Translations under genes and position numbers: made by a program
In this document: one piece after another, positions 7,188 through 15,201 of the stretch
How the letters are laid out: every line of letters starts with the position of its first letter
Numbering within the stretch: the stretch's first letter is position 1
The notes under the pieces: model-generated
The model's input: the letters and a program-made list of their open reading frames with translations, nothing else
Databases searched by the model: none
Told to the model about the DNA's origin: nothing
Source: JBAPRR01 sp049281195
Lineage (GTDB): Bacteria; Actinomycetota; Acidimicrobiia; Acidimicrobiales; CAVXTF01
Assembly (NCBI GenBank): GCA_049281195.1
Contig: JBAPRR010000301.1
Coordinates: 1 to 55,205 of the forward strand
DNA: 55,205 nt
Direction of reading: 5' to 3'

Positions 7188-9611
7188 TCAAGCAGCGGCG
7201 GCTGTATCCGATTCTGCTTTGTCGGGCTCTGGGGCATCCCTATCCCCATCCGTCGACGTGTCGGCGTGCTCGCCGCTGCTCAAAGCAGCGGAGAGCACGT
7301 CTGCAACCGAACCAGCCAAGTGGAAGGTCATCTGTTCACGCACGGCCTCCGGCACATCCTCCAGGTCCGGACCGTTGCGCTCCGGCAGGACAACCTCTTT
7401 CAACCCTGCTCTGAACGCTGCGAGAACCTTCTGCTTCACACCACCGATCGGAAGAACCCGACCTTGGAGCGTGACCTCACCAGTCATGCCGACAATCGAA
7501 CGCACCGGCGTGTCTTTGAGGAGGCTCACAAGTGCCGACGTCATCGTGACGCCTGCCGAGGGACCATCCTTCGGAACCGCTCCCGCCGGAACGTGCAGGT
7601 GGAAGTGCCTGCCCTTGAACCGGTCGGGAGAGATCCCGAGCTCGGCCGCGTGCGACCGCACGAACGACAGAGCGATCTCCGCGGACTCCTTCATGACGTC
7701 GCCCAGCTGACCGGTGATGGTCAGGCCCTCTGCGCCTTCCATGTCGGTGGCCTCGACGAAGAGCACGTCTCCACCGGCGCCGGTGACGGCGAGCCCCGTG
7801 GCGACGCCGGGCACGGAAGTGCGGTCGGCTGCCTCGAAGAAGAAGCGCGGCCGCCCGAGCCAGTTGCGCACGTCGGGACCGTCGACCACAACCCGGGGAC
7901 CCGAGCTCTGGTCTGTGGGCTCTCCTTCAGAAGCGAGCTTGGTCGCAACCTTGCGCAGCAGCCTTCCGAGCTCACGCTCGAGCGAGCGGACGCCCGCTTC
8001 ACGCGTGTAGTCGGCCGATATCGCCTGGAGCGCCGAGTCGGTCACCTCGACCTCGTCAGGACGAAGCGCGGAGCGCTGGATCTGACGGGGAAGGAGGTGG
8101 TGTCTGGCGATCGCCAATTTCTCGTCTTCGGTGTAGCCGTCGAGACGGATCACTTCCATACGGTCGAGCAGTGGACCGGGGATGGTCTCTGCCACGTTCG
8201 CCGTCGCGATGAACAGCACCTTCGAAAGGTCGAGATCGACCTCGAGGTAGTGATCCCTGAAGGTGTGGTTCTGAGCCGGGTCGAGGACCTCCAACAGTGC
8301 AGAAGAAGGGTCGCCGCGGTAGTCGGAGCCGAGCTTGTCCACCTCATCGAGCAACAGGACCGGGTTCATCGAACCGGCTTCGCGCAATGCACGAACGAGA
8401 CGGCCGGGCTGGGCGCCGACATATGTACGCCTGTGACCACGGATCTCCGCTTCGTCGCGCACGCCACCGAGGGCCACTCTCACGAACTTCCGGCCGAGAG
8501 CGCGCGCCACCGACTCACCGAGGGAGGTCTTGCCAACCCCGGGAGGGCCGACGAGGGCAAGGATCGCCCCCGCACCACGCGGGCCGACCGGAGCGATGCC
8601 CCGCTCCTGCTGGAGCTTGCGGACAGCCAGGTGCTCGAGGATGCGTTCTTTCACGTCCTTCAACCCGTCGTGATCCTCGTCGAGCATGCGGCCCGCTTCT
8701 GAGACGTCGAGGCGGTCCTCGGTGAGAGTCCCCCACGGGATCTCGAACACCGTGTCGAGCCAGGTCCTTATCCACCCGTGCTCGGGGCTCTGCTCGCTGG
8801 TGCGCTCGAGTTTGTCGATCTCACGCACGACGGCCTCGCGCACGCCTTCAGGCACGTCCAGCTCTTCGAGCTTGGCCCTGAAGCCGTCGGGCGAACCGTC
8901 GAGGTCACCCTCTTTGCCGTCGAGCTCGTTGAGCTCCTTGCGGATGGCGTCGAGCTGCCGGCGCAACAGGAACTCGCGCTGGGTCTTCTCTATGCCTTCT
9001 TCGACGTTGTTCTTGACCCGCTCGCGCAACGTCAGGTCGGCGAGCGTGTCGCGGGCCCACCCGAGCACCAGGCGCAGACGCTTTTCGAGGTCGAGAGTCT
9101 CCAAGACCTCCACCTTCTGAGCGAGGGTGAGGTCGGGCGAGTAACCCGAGATGTCCGCTATCTGAGACGGGTCGGTGATCTCGCGAAGCCTGTCGGCCAT
9201 GCGCCCGGCGCCCCTCTGCAAAAGGATGTTCTCGAGCACCGCCCTGTACTCACGGCCGAGGTCCGTGGCCTGCTGGGTGGGCTCGGTGTGACCGAGGGGA
9301 TCCACCTGGATCCAAAGAGCACTCCCTGTTCCGGGGACTGCGGTGCCGATCGTCGCCCTTTCGACACCCCGCACGACAGCCGCGTGGGAGCCACCGGGCA
9401 GATCACCGGTCTCGACGATCTCGGAGATCACACCGACCTGGGAGTAACGCCCCTCTATCTTCGGAACAAGAACCAGGCGCCCACCTGAGGACCCGGCGGC
9501 TTCCACCGCGGCACGGGCCTCGTCGGTCTCGAGCGCCATCGTGAACACCATCCCGGGCAGGATGACGCCCGATGTGAGCGAGACCAGGGGCAGTGTGACT
9601 GTTTCTGACAC
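7188..9611 (-). CDS. lon: ATP-dependent protease Lon
   Basis: 807 residues. I choose GTG 9611 because AGGAGG stands 4 nt upstream; an ATG 12 codons earlier would place this motif inside the gene. Lon degrades misfolded and regulatory proteins as a homohexamer in the cytosol. Order: N-terminal substrate-binding LON domain (about 1-200), helical region, AAA+ module with Walker A GPPGVGKT (355-362) and Walker B LLLDEVDK (419-426), and the S16 protease domain with catalytic Ser685 (PKDGPSAG) and Lys728 (GGVKQK), 43 residues apart as in E. coli Lon. All key residues are present. It is followed by a hairpin terminator. Upstream lie two nested inverted repeats, one with arms resembling HspR (HAIR) half-sites, hinting at heat-shock control. 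Confidence 0.96.
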   Translation of the reverse strand: MSETVTLPLVSLTSGVILPGMVFTMALETDEARAAVEAAGSSGGRLVLVPKIEGRYSQVGVISEIVETGDLPGGSHAAVVRGVERATIGTAVPGTGSALWIQVDPLGHTEPTQQATDLGREYRAVLENILLQRGAGRMADRLREITDPSQIADISGYSPDLTLAQKVEVLETLDLEKRLRLVLGWARDTLADLTLRERVKNNVEEGIEKTQREFLLRRQLDAIRKELNELDGKEGDLDGSPDGFRAKLEELDVPEGVREAVVREIDKLERTSEQSPEHGWIRTWLDTVFEIPWGTLTEDRLDVSEAGRMLDEDHDGLKDVKERILEHLAVRKLQQERGIAPVGPRGAGAILALVGPPGVGKTSLGESVARALGRKFVRVALGGVRDEAEIRGHRRTYVGAQPGRLVRALREAGSMNPVLLLDEVDKLGSDYRGDPSSALLEVLDPAQNHTFRDHYLEVDLDLSKVLFIATANVAETIPGPLLDRMEVIRLDGYTEDEKLAIARHHLLPRQIQRSALRPDEVEVTDSALQAISADYTREAGVRSLERELGRLLRKVATKLASEGEPTDQSSGPRVVVDGPDVRNWLGRPRFFFEAADRTSVPGVATGLAVTGAGGDVLFVEATDMEGAEGLTITGQLGDVMKESAEIALSFVRSHAAELGISPDRFKGRHFHLHVPAGAVPKDGPSAGVTMTSALVSLLKDTPVRSIVGMTGEVTLQGRVLPIGGVKQKVLAAFRAGLKEVVLPERNGPDLEDVPEAVREQMTFHLAGSVADVLSAALSSGEHADTSTDGDRDAPEPDKAESDTAAAA

Positions 9612-9927
9612 GATTCCTCCTCTTACTCCCGCCGGTTGGGTCTTCACGCCCCCGCTCTCGGGGTCGTTCCCGGTGTGCTTCCCGGCAAGATCGTTGTCTC
9701 TTCAACAATCTTGAGTGGCCTGTATTCCACTAAAGGCGCCGGGAGGGACTCAGTAGAGCTACGACGGGCTCTGAGCTGGGTCGATTGAGCACGGCCGGCT
9801 TTCAATGACCACCGCCAACCTCGACTAGCCCCGACAGCGGGCTTAGGCTCGTGGGACGTCGGACCGTGGTGGCCACCGAGGCGAAGAAGAAGCCCTCAGG
9901 ACCCGGGCGGCGCTCGCCAAGGCCCAG
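9612..9927. promoter_or_regulatory. Intergenic region between divergent lon and SpoIIE-phosphatase genes, with inverted repeats
   Basis: This 316-bp gap holds the lon 5' region. An 11-bp inverted repeat, CAAGATCGTTG (9686-9696) / CAACAATCTTG (9703-9713), has a 6-nt loop and one mismatch. A second dyad overlaps it: CTTGAGTGG (9710-9718) / CCACTAAAG (9727-9735), one mismatch. The half-site CTTGAGT equals the HAIR half-site bound by HspR, which regulates lon in Streptomyces, but here the spacing between half-sites is 12 rather than the usual 7 bp. From 9847 the SpoIIE frame is already open and reads like protein (see that gene). I see no other gene here. Confidence 0.45.
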
Positions 9928-11724
9928 ATGGACGCGGCCATGGACGGTGTTCTGGCGGTGTCCCCAGAGGGCGAGCTGCTCGGTCTCAATCGCAGGTTCG
10001 AGGAGATCTGGGACCTGTCACCGGGTGCCATGAAGGCCGGTGACGCACTTGGTGACGTCGTCGGGCGGATCTCGGCTTGGGTCGACGAAGCCGAACGCGG
10101 GGACTTCGAGGCCGAGATGTCCAGGTCAGGTCCCAGAGACGGGCGCAGAGAGGGTCCCAAAGACGGTCAACGGAACGGTCAACCGGACGGTCAACGGCAG
10201 CTTCAGCGGGAGGCGGTCCGGCCGAGCAGTTTCTCCCTTGTCGACGGGCGGCGGCTGACCGCGTATTCAGCGCCCGCTTTCGGAGAAGCGGGCGAGTACC
10301 GGGGCCAGATCTGGTTCTTCAGGGACGATTCGGAGCTGTTGACGAACGAGGCTCAGCAGGCCGAGCTGCAGAACCGGTTGAAAGCCGCCGAACGGTTCCA
10401 GGGTTATCTGCTCCGGGCGATGAACGCGCTGGCGGGAGCAACGGGATACATAGAGACAGTCGAGAAGTTGGCGAAGGTCGTACTGCCGGTTCTGGGTGAT
10501 CTCTTCATGCTCGACGTCGTAGACGAACGGCACCGGCCGACGCGGATCGTGGTGCGCCACGCCGATCCCGCATCGCAAGCCGCGGCGGCGCGCCTTTTGA
10601 GCGAGTTCGCTCCGGATCCGGAAGGGCTGGAACCTGCCATACAGGTGATCCGTACGGGAAGGACACGCTGGTCGTCTGAGATGAGCGATGCGTTCCTTCG
10701 CGCCACCACCCAGAACGAGGCCCACTTCAAGCTGGTGAAGCAGCTCGGCTTCTCGTCTTACATGTCGGTGCCGCTCTTCGAGGAAGACCGCATATTGGGC
10801 GCCGCGACGTTGGTTTCATCGGGTTCCGGAAGGGTTTTCACAGAAGAGGACGTGGCGCTGGTCGAGGTCCTCGCCGAGCCCATCGCCCAGGTCGTCTCGC
10901 GGGGGCTCAGCTACGACCGTCAACACGGCATCGCGGTAACGCTCCAAGAGAGCTTGCTACCTCCGACATTTCCCGCGGTGGACGGAGTGCTGGTGGCCGC
11001 GCGCTACGTCCCGGGAACTCTCGGTGCAGAAGTGGGCGGCGACTTCTACGACATGGTCCGCGTAGCGAACGGCGTCATCGGGATGATGGTCGGCGACGTG
11101 GCCGGACACGATCCCGCCGCCGCCGCGGCGATGGGGCAGGTCCGTTCCGCCAGTCGGGCCCTGGCCGGAAATGTCTCCACGCCGGCCCAACTCATCGACG
11201 TGATGAGGCGCAGTTGGGACCTGATCGGTGTGGAGAGAATGACGACGGTCGTCTACGTAAGGCTCGACCCGAGCGACGGTTCTCTTTGTCTTGCGTCCGC
11301 CGGACATCCTCCGCCGATACTCATCAACAGGGGTGTGGCAATCGTGGCCCCGGTAGAGCCCGCGCCCCCCTTCGGCGTTCCCCCGGACGCGCACGTTTCA
11401 TTCGCCACCGGGCATAGCTATGGAAACAACTCCGAAAATACGGAAATACCTTTGGTATCCGAAACACCGCACGCAACGGGCTGGGCAGGACGGATCGAGC
11501 CCGGTGGTGCGCTCGTGCTGTACACAGACGGGCTGGTCGAACGGCGCGACCGTCCCATGCAAGAGGGGATCGCCCTGCTCAGTGACCTGATCGAAGAAAC
11601 ATGGAACGGCGACCCCGACGATCTGTGCGAGGCGATCATCCATAGGTTCACGGTGATGGAGGAATTGTCGGACGACGCAGCACTTGTCGTTGTCAGTCTG
11701 GAAAACAAACTTGCCGGAACGTGA
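9928..11724 (+). CDS. PAS-GAF-SpoIIE (PPM) serine phosphatase
   Basis: 598 residues from ATG 9928. Order: PAS-like sensor (about 1-135), a short coiled linker (138-155), GAF domain (about 160-330) and a SpoIIE/PP2C-type phosphatase (about 340-595). Metal-binding Asp residues are visible in GGDFYDM (D372) and MVGDVAGHD (D390); further signatures are SAGHPPP, LYTDGLVERR and SDDAALVVV. Such phosphatases dephosphorylate STAS antagonists, freeing them to sequester anti-sigma kinases. The genes for a kinase and a STAS protein follow, so this is likely one partner-switching set. Six 12-bp repeats insert tetrapeptides (residues 68-91) into the PAS region. The frame is open upstream from 9847 with protein-like sequence (EEEALRTRAALAKAQ) but no ATG, GTG or TTG, so the true N-terminus is uncertain; a frameshift is possible. 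Confidence 0.9.
   Translation: MDAAMDGVLAVSPEGELLGLNRRFEEIWDLSPGAMKAGDALGDVVGRISAWVDEAERGDFEAEMSRSGPRDGRREGPKDGQRNGQPDGQRQLQREAVRPSSFSLVDGRRLTAYSAPAFGEAGEYRGQIWFFRDDSELLTNEAQQAELQNRLKAAERFQGYLLRAMNALAGATGYIETVEKLAKVVLPVLGDLFMLDVVDERHRPTRIVVRHADPASQAAAARLLSEFAPDPEGLEPAIQVIRTGRTRWSSEMSDAFLRATTQNEAHFKLVKQLGFSSYMSVPLFEEDRILGAATLVSSGSGRVFTEEDVALVEVLAEPIAQVVSRGLSYDRQHGIAVTLQESLLPPTFPAVDGVLVAARYVPGTLGAEVGGDFYDMVRVANGVIGMMVGDVAGHDPAAAAAMGQVRSASRALAGNVSTPAQLIDVMRRSWDLIGVERMTTVVYVRLDPSDGSLCLASAGHPPPILINRGVAIVAPVEPAPPFGVPPDAHVSFATGHSYGNNSENTEIPLVSETPHATGWAGRIEPGGALVLYTDGLVERRDRPMQEGIALLSDLIEETWNGDPDDLCEAIIHRFTVMEELSDDAALVVVSLENKLAGT
10129..10200 (+). repeat. Six 12-bp in-frame tandem repeats inside the PAS region
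   Basis: Six units of 12 bp, beginning with GGTCCC or GGTCAA and containing an (A/G)AC or G-rich end (10129-10140, 10141-10152 and so on to 10200). They read in frame as GPRD-GRRE-GPKD-GQRN-GQPD-GQRQ. The last three to four copies are nearly identical, which suggests recent slippage expansion. Length may vary between strains without shifting the frame. Confidence 0.85.
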
Positions 11725-11794
11725 TTGGTCCAAGCCCTAAAAGGGAAGTATTCGTGCAGAGCGAGTGCAGTCATTACAGAGAGGGAGACGATCC

Positions 11795-12217
11795 GTGCGG
11801 ACGGTCATTGTCTCTGATCCGAGTATTCATTTGGGACCAGACATCCACCACACAAGCAGGACTTTCGAGGCGGAGCCGCAAAGTGCGGCGTACGTGCGCA
11901 ACTACGTTCGCGAGTCTCTTCAGCGTTGCCGGGTGCGTTCCGACGAGGCAATCCTGCTAGCCAACGAGCTGGCGACCAACGCGATTGTCCATACGCATAA
12001 AGACTTTGTTGTAGAATTGTCTGTGAACGACTCGACGTGCCGCATCGGCGTGCTGGATCACGACACGGGTAATCCCAAGTTGACCAACGCCAAGCCCAGC
12101 GACTCGAACGGACGCGGATTGGCGCTCGTGAAGGCGCTGTCGAACTCGTGGGGAGTCGAGCGTCGCGACGACGGAAAAGCCGTCTGGTGCGACATCGCTG
12201 TTTCTCACGTCTCCTGA
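11795..12217 (+). CDS. Anti-sigma factor kinase-like protein (HATPase_c_2, RsbW/SpoIIAB type)
   Basis: 140 residues from GTG 11795, chosen because GAGGGAGA lies just upstream. It has the GHKL ATPase boxes of small anti-sigma kinases: N-box ELATNAIVHT, G1-like LDHDTGNPKL and G2 NGRGLALVKAL. In the RsbW/SpoIIAB scheme such a protein binds a sigma factor, or its STAS partner, and phosphorylates the partner on Ser or Thr. It begins 70 bp after the SpoIIE phosphatase gene and about 200 bp before a STAS gene. No sigma factor gene is in the window, so the sigma target lies elsewhere or the set acts on another partner. Several actinobacterial homologues of this size lack sigma binding; this cannot be decided from sequence. 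Confidence 0.88.
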   Translation: MRTVIVSDPSIHLGPDIHHTSRTFEAEPQSAAYVRNYVRESLQRCRVRSDEAILLANELATNAIVHTHKDFVVELSVNDSTCRIGVLDHDTGNPKLTNAKPSDSNGRGLALVKALSNSWGVERRDDGKAVWCDIAVSHVS

Positions 12218-12325
12218 TCCATTAACGGATCACGCCGGCGCGTCTGCCGCGGAGAACGACCCGCTCGACAGTTCTGAAACATAAAAACTCGCACAACTGT
12301 CGCCGCCCAAATGCCAGTACTAAGG

Positions 12326-12349
12326 TTGACTTTCACGTACTACTAGTAC
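12326..12349. promoter_or_regulatory. Palindrome and -35-like element upstream of the STAS gene
   Basis: The 204-bp gap between the kinase and STAS genes contains TTGACT (12326-12331) followed by GTACTACTAGTAC (12337-12349), a perfect dyad with 6-bp arms around one base. No clear -10 sits at the right distance from the hexamer. The dyad could be an operator for separate transcription of the STAS gene. Weakly supported. Confidence 0.3.
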
Positions 12350-12421
12350 CGCCACCACAACGGCATACCTGTTGATACCCGTTCGTCGTTGGGACCGAAA
12401 CCCGAGGGGGAATACCGCGTA

Positions 12422-12739
12422 ATGACAGCTCGACAGTTCCTCACCAAGGTGTCGCAGACGGGATGCGAGGCCGTGGTGTCGCTGTCCGGCGAGTTGGATG
12501 TGGCAACTTCGCCCGAACTGTCTGAAGCTCTCGTCGCATTGATCGACGGCGGATCGACCGAGCTTGTGATCGATCTGGGCCGATTGGCCTTCATCGACTC
12601 CACCGGACTGAGCGCCATCTTGAAGGCGAACAAAAAGCTCGAGGGAAGAGGAAGGGTCGTGCTTCGCGGGCCGACCCCGATGGTCCGTCAGGTTCTCGAG
12701 ATCACCGGCCTCACCGCAGCGCTGTTCGTCGAGCCCTAG
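12422..12739 (+). CDS. STAS-domain anti-sigma factor antagonist
   Basis: 105 residues from ATG 12422, with GAGGGGGA upstream; a TTG 11 codons earlier is less likely. The protein is a single STAS domain: VVSLSGELDVATSPELSEAL, then LVIDLGRLAFIDSTGLSAIL with the phosphorylatable Ser60 in the canonical D-S-T-G motif, and a C-terminal LEITGL helix. In partner switching, the unphosphorylated form binds the anti-sigma kinase and releases its target, and the SpoIIE phosphatase regenerates that form. It closes the three-gene signalling set that begins at 9928, possibly with its own promoter. The assignment is firm; the specific pathway (general stress, envelope or development) is unknown. Confidence 0.92.
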   Translation: MTARQFLTKVSQTGCEAVVSLSGELDVATSPELSEALVALIDGGSTELVIDLGRLAFIDSTGLSAILKANKKLEGRGRVVLRGPTPMVRQVLEITGLTAALFVEP

Positions 12740-12748
12740 GGACGGCTA

Positions 12749-12765
12749 GCGGTCTGAGGGACCGC
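12749..12765. terminator. Short hairpin between convergent STAS and Ku genes
   Basis: GCGGTC (12749-12754) and GACCGC (12760-12765) form a 6-bp stem with a 5-nt loop in the 30-bp gap between two convergent genes. It could serve both directions. No T-run is present. Confidence 0.4.
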
Positions 12766-12769
12766 AACC

Positions 12770-13816
12770 CTAAGACGCCTTTCGGCTCCTCCGCTCGGAC
12801 GTGGCGTCCTCGATGGCGTCTTCGAGCTGCTTGCGGCTCATCTTGGAGCGGCCCGCCACGTTGAGCTCGGTGGCCCTGTCGTAGAGCTCCTGCTTGCTCA
12901 TGTCTGCGAGCTCCGAACGAGCTTTGGCGTCAGATGATGCCGATGCCGCACGCGAGGATTTGGCGGCCGTCTTCTTCTCTGGAGCTGGCGAACCGGCCGT
13001 GGTGGCCTTGGCGGCGGTGCCCTTCTGCTTCTTCTTCGATCCCGCGGCGGCGACACTGGCGCGCAGTGCTTCCATCAGGTCGACCACAGGAGGAAGCGCG
13101 GGCTCGCGCTCGTCGGTGATCACGACCTGACCCTCGCGTTTTTGATCGATGAGCTCCTCGACGCGCTTGCGGTACGTGTCGTGATAGTTCTGCGGTTCCC
13201 ACTCTGCGCTCATCGAATCGATCAGCAATTTGGCCGTGTCGAGCTCGCGCTCTTTTATGTCAGCCTCCACGGGAACGCCGTCGATCTCCTCCGCGGGGTC
13301 GCGCACCTCGTCCGAGAAGTACATCGTCTCCAGCCCGATCACGTCCTTTTCGGGGCGTATCGCCACCAGGTATTGCTTGCCACGCATGACGAACGTGGCG
13401 ATACCGACTTTGCGGCTCCCCTCCATGGCGGCGCGTAACAGGGCGTAGGCACGCTTGGCCTGATCGCCGGAAGGCGCCAGGTAGTAAGAGGTCCGGTAAT
13501 AGATGGGGTCGATCTCGTCCAGATCGACGAAGTCAGTGATCGTTATCTCGCGGGTGCGGCCCGGCTCGACCGACTCGAGCTCTTCGGGGGTAACGATCAC
13601 GTACTGGCCGTCGCCGAGGTCGTAGCCCTTCACGATCTGCGAGTAGGGAACCTCTTCACCCGTCGACTCGTTGACCCGCTTGTTGCGGACCCGGTCGGAC
13701 GTCCCCTCCTGGAATTGATTGAAGTGGATGGCCTTGTCATCCGTGGCGGTGAACAGCCCAACCGGGACGTTCACCAAGCCAAACGACAAAGAACCTGTCC
13801 AGATGGCCCTGGCCAT
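12770..13816 (-). CDS. ku: DNA end-binding protein Ku with SAP-like C-terminal extension
   Basis: 348 residues from ATG 13816, which has AAAGGAG 6 nt upstream. The start MARAIWTGSLSFGLVNVPVGL and the core (KGYDLGDGQYVIVTPEELESV, RTSYYLAPSGDQAKRAYALLRAAM, RKRVEELIDQK) are classic bacterial Ku, a homodimer that encircles broken DNA ends in non-homologous end joining and recruits LigD. After the core (about residue 245) comes a Lys/Ala-rich linker and a final 45-residue module (ELADMSKQELYDRATELNVAGRSKMSRKQLEDAIE, described here by its span 298-335) resembling SAP/Rho-N-like DNA-binding helices. No ligD lies next to it; the gene is followed by a convergent STAS gene and is divergent from a small hypothetical gene. 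Confidence 0.95.
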   Translation of the reverse strand: MARAIWTGSLSFGLVNVPVGLFTATDDKAIHFNQFQEGTSDRVRNKRVNESTGEEVPYSQIVKGYDLGDGQYVIVTPEELESVEPGRTREITITDFVDLDEIDPIYYRTSYYLAPSGDQAKRAYALLRAAMEGSRKVGIATFVMRGKQYLVAIRPEKDVIGLETMYFSDEVRDPAEEIDGVPVEADIKERELDTAKLLIDSMSAEWEPQNYHDTYRKRVEELIDQKREGQVVITDEREPALPPVVDLMEALRASVAAAGSKKKQKGTAAKATTAGSPAPEKKTAAKSSRAASASSDAKARSELADMSKQELYDRATELNVAGRSKMSRKQLEDAIEDATSERRSRKAS

Positions 13817-13924
13817 CGCAGCTCCTTTCAGAGACAGACACCCAGTCAACCAGGTTGGCGGGCCCGTGACCAGGATTTTCGCGCATCCACCACTTTGTTA
13901 CATCCCCGAGGCACACTGAATTTC

Positions 13925-14371
13925 GTGAGCCGTGGAGTGTCTCAGGCATACGACTTGCGGGTTTCCCGCCAGCCGCTCGACCCCGAGCGTATTGCCAAGT
14001 TCGCCTATACCCTCTCCATCGGCATCGCCGAGGGGCTTTCTGAGATGGCGGGACCCTGGATCGGTCCCGACGATCTGACCACCCTCATGTCCGTGAGCGC
14101 ATGGATGAACCGGTCGGGCGCCGATCTCGAGGACGCCGTCAAGGGGATGCTCCTGCTCAGGACGGCCTACGTGAGGGCGTCGGGACTGGACGAGGACACC
14201 GAGCCCACTCCCATGCTCCACTCGGACGAGAAGACGGCCCTGCTCAGCCTGGCCCGGTACCTGCAGGACCTGGCCCGCCGGGCGTGCTCGAGCGCCCAGG
14301 TGTCGGCGATGGAGCTCACGGACAGGACCAAGTCACTTTTTGAGGCTGAGGCGCTTTCTAAGGTTTTCTAA
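13925..14371 (+). CDS. Conserved hypothetical protein, all-helical
   Basis: 148 residues from GTG 13925. The frame extends upstream, but that part overlaps the divergent Ku gene and is not protein-like, so I start after it. The sequence is predicted to be almost entirely helical (PERIAKFAYTLSIGIAEGLSEMAGPW, DDLTTLMSVSAWM, TALLSLARYLQDLARRACSS), with no Cys motif other than one Cys, no signal peptide and no membrane segment. I do not recognise the family. It is transcribed away from Ku with a gap of 108 bp. A 15-bp tandem duplication directly follows its stop codon. Confidence 0.65.
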   Translation: MSRGVSQAYDLRVSRQPLDPERIAKFAYTLSIGIAEGLSEMAGPWIGPDDLTTLMSVSAWMNRSGADLEDAVKGMLLLRTAYVRASGLDEDTEPTPMLHSDEKTALLSLARYLQDLARRACSSAQVSAMELTDRTKSLFEAEALSKVF

Positions 14372-14374
14372 GCA

Positions 14375-14404
14375 CCGGTCTTAGACAAGCCGGCCTTAGA
14401 CAAG
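14375..14404. repeat. 15-bp tandem duplication
   Basis: CCGGTCTTAGACAAG (14375-14389) is followed at once by CCGGCCTTAGACAAG (14390-14404), differing at one base. It fills most of the 41-bp gap between two convergent genes. No hairpin is evident from it. Confidence 0.8.
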
Positions 14405-14412
14405 CACCGTCC

Positions 14413-15201
14413 TCAGACCAGGTCGATCAGGGCTTCCCATCCCGGGGGCGGTGGCGCCAAGCGCCAATACTGCTCAGGAACGTTCGCATCGAGGCGCTCG
14501 CTCAGAGCGTGGTCCTTCTCGAGCGGGGGGACCTGACTGACGTAACAGGCGATGGCACGCCGCTTCAGGTCCATGTCCGGTCTTACCGGAACGATCGCGG
14601 GACTGGGCCACAGGCCCGCCTTGAACAGCTTGGTGACGCGCCACGCGAGCATGCCGGGGATGTGCTTGTAGCCGTGATCCTCGTAGCAGAACCATGCGAT
14701 GGCCGCCCCGACGGACTGCTCTTCGATCATCTGCTCACGCGCGATCACACCGGCGTCATGGCTGAGCACGTGGTCGGGGTTCGCGATTCCCATGGGGAGG
14801 AACACCGCGGTCGGAGCGAGCTCCTCGATCGCATCTCTAAGAGAGGGCGCCACCTCTTCCGGCTTCTTCCAATCCTTCTTAGGCCGGTACTGGTGATCCG
14901 CAACGTCGAGCCACACGTGATCGGCCTTCAACACCGCCAGCGCGTTCACGTCCTCGGCGCGTCTGGCGGCGACAACGTCGTCCCCAGTTACGAACCCGCC
15001 GCACGCATCCCACTCGGTCACCTCGTCGGGATACTGCGGGGGCCAGCCGGCCACGACGGTGATAACGGTGCTTCCGGGATAAGAGCCGAGTAGATCGGAC
15101 GCTCCGAGGACCGCATCGTCGAAGTGCGGCGACACCACCACGATCCTTTCCAGGATTGCGGGATCGAGCACTCCCCAGATGGCCTCGTCGAGGTCCGCCA
15201 T
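14413..15201 (-). CDS. PIG-L family deacetylase
   Basis: 262 residues. The N-terminal motif SPHFDDAVLG (H26, D28, D29) is the zinc and general-base motif of the LmbE/PIG-L family, normally HPDDE-like, and DHVLSHDAGV supplies the later His. The family removes acetyl groups from N-acetylglucosaminyl compounds: mycothiol precursors (MshB), mycothiol conjugates (Mca), or cell-wall and antibiotic sugars. The start codon overlaps the gpsA stop by one base (TGATG), so translation is coupled to gpsA. The body (residues 90-262) is less like MshB, so I do not assign mycothiol synthesis. It is soluble, without signal peptide. Confidence 0.85.
   Translation of the reverse strand: MADLDEAIWGVLDPAILERIVVVSPHFDDAVLGASDLLGSYPGSTVITVVAGWPPQYPDEVTEWDACGGFVTGDDVVAARRAEDVNALAVLKADHVWLDVADHQYRPKKDWKKPEEVAPSLRDAIEELAPTAVFLPMGIANPDHVLSHDAGVIAREQMIEEQSVGAAIAWFCYEDHGYKHIPGMLAWRVTKLFKAGLWPSPAIVPVRPDMDLKRRAIACYVSQVPPLEKDHALSERLDANVPEQYWRLAPPPPGWEALIDLV

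Noticed and set aside
6918..8702. 594-codon open frame antisense to lon
   Set aside because: Composition is that of reversed Lon codons; Lon is fully intact with all motifs.
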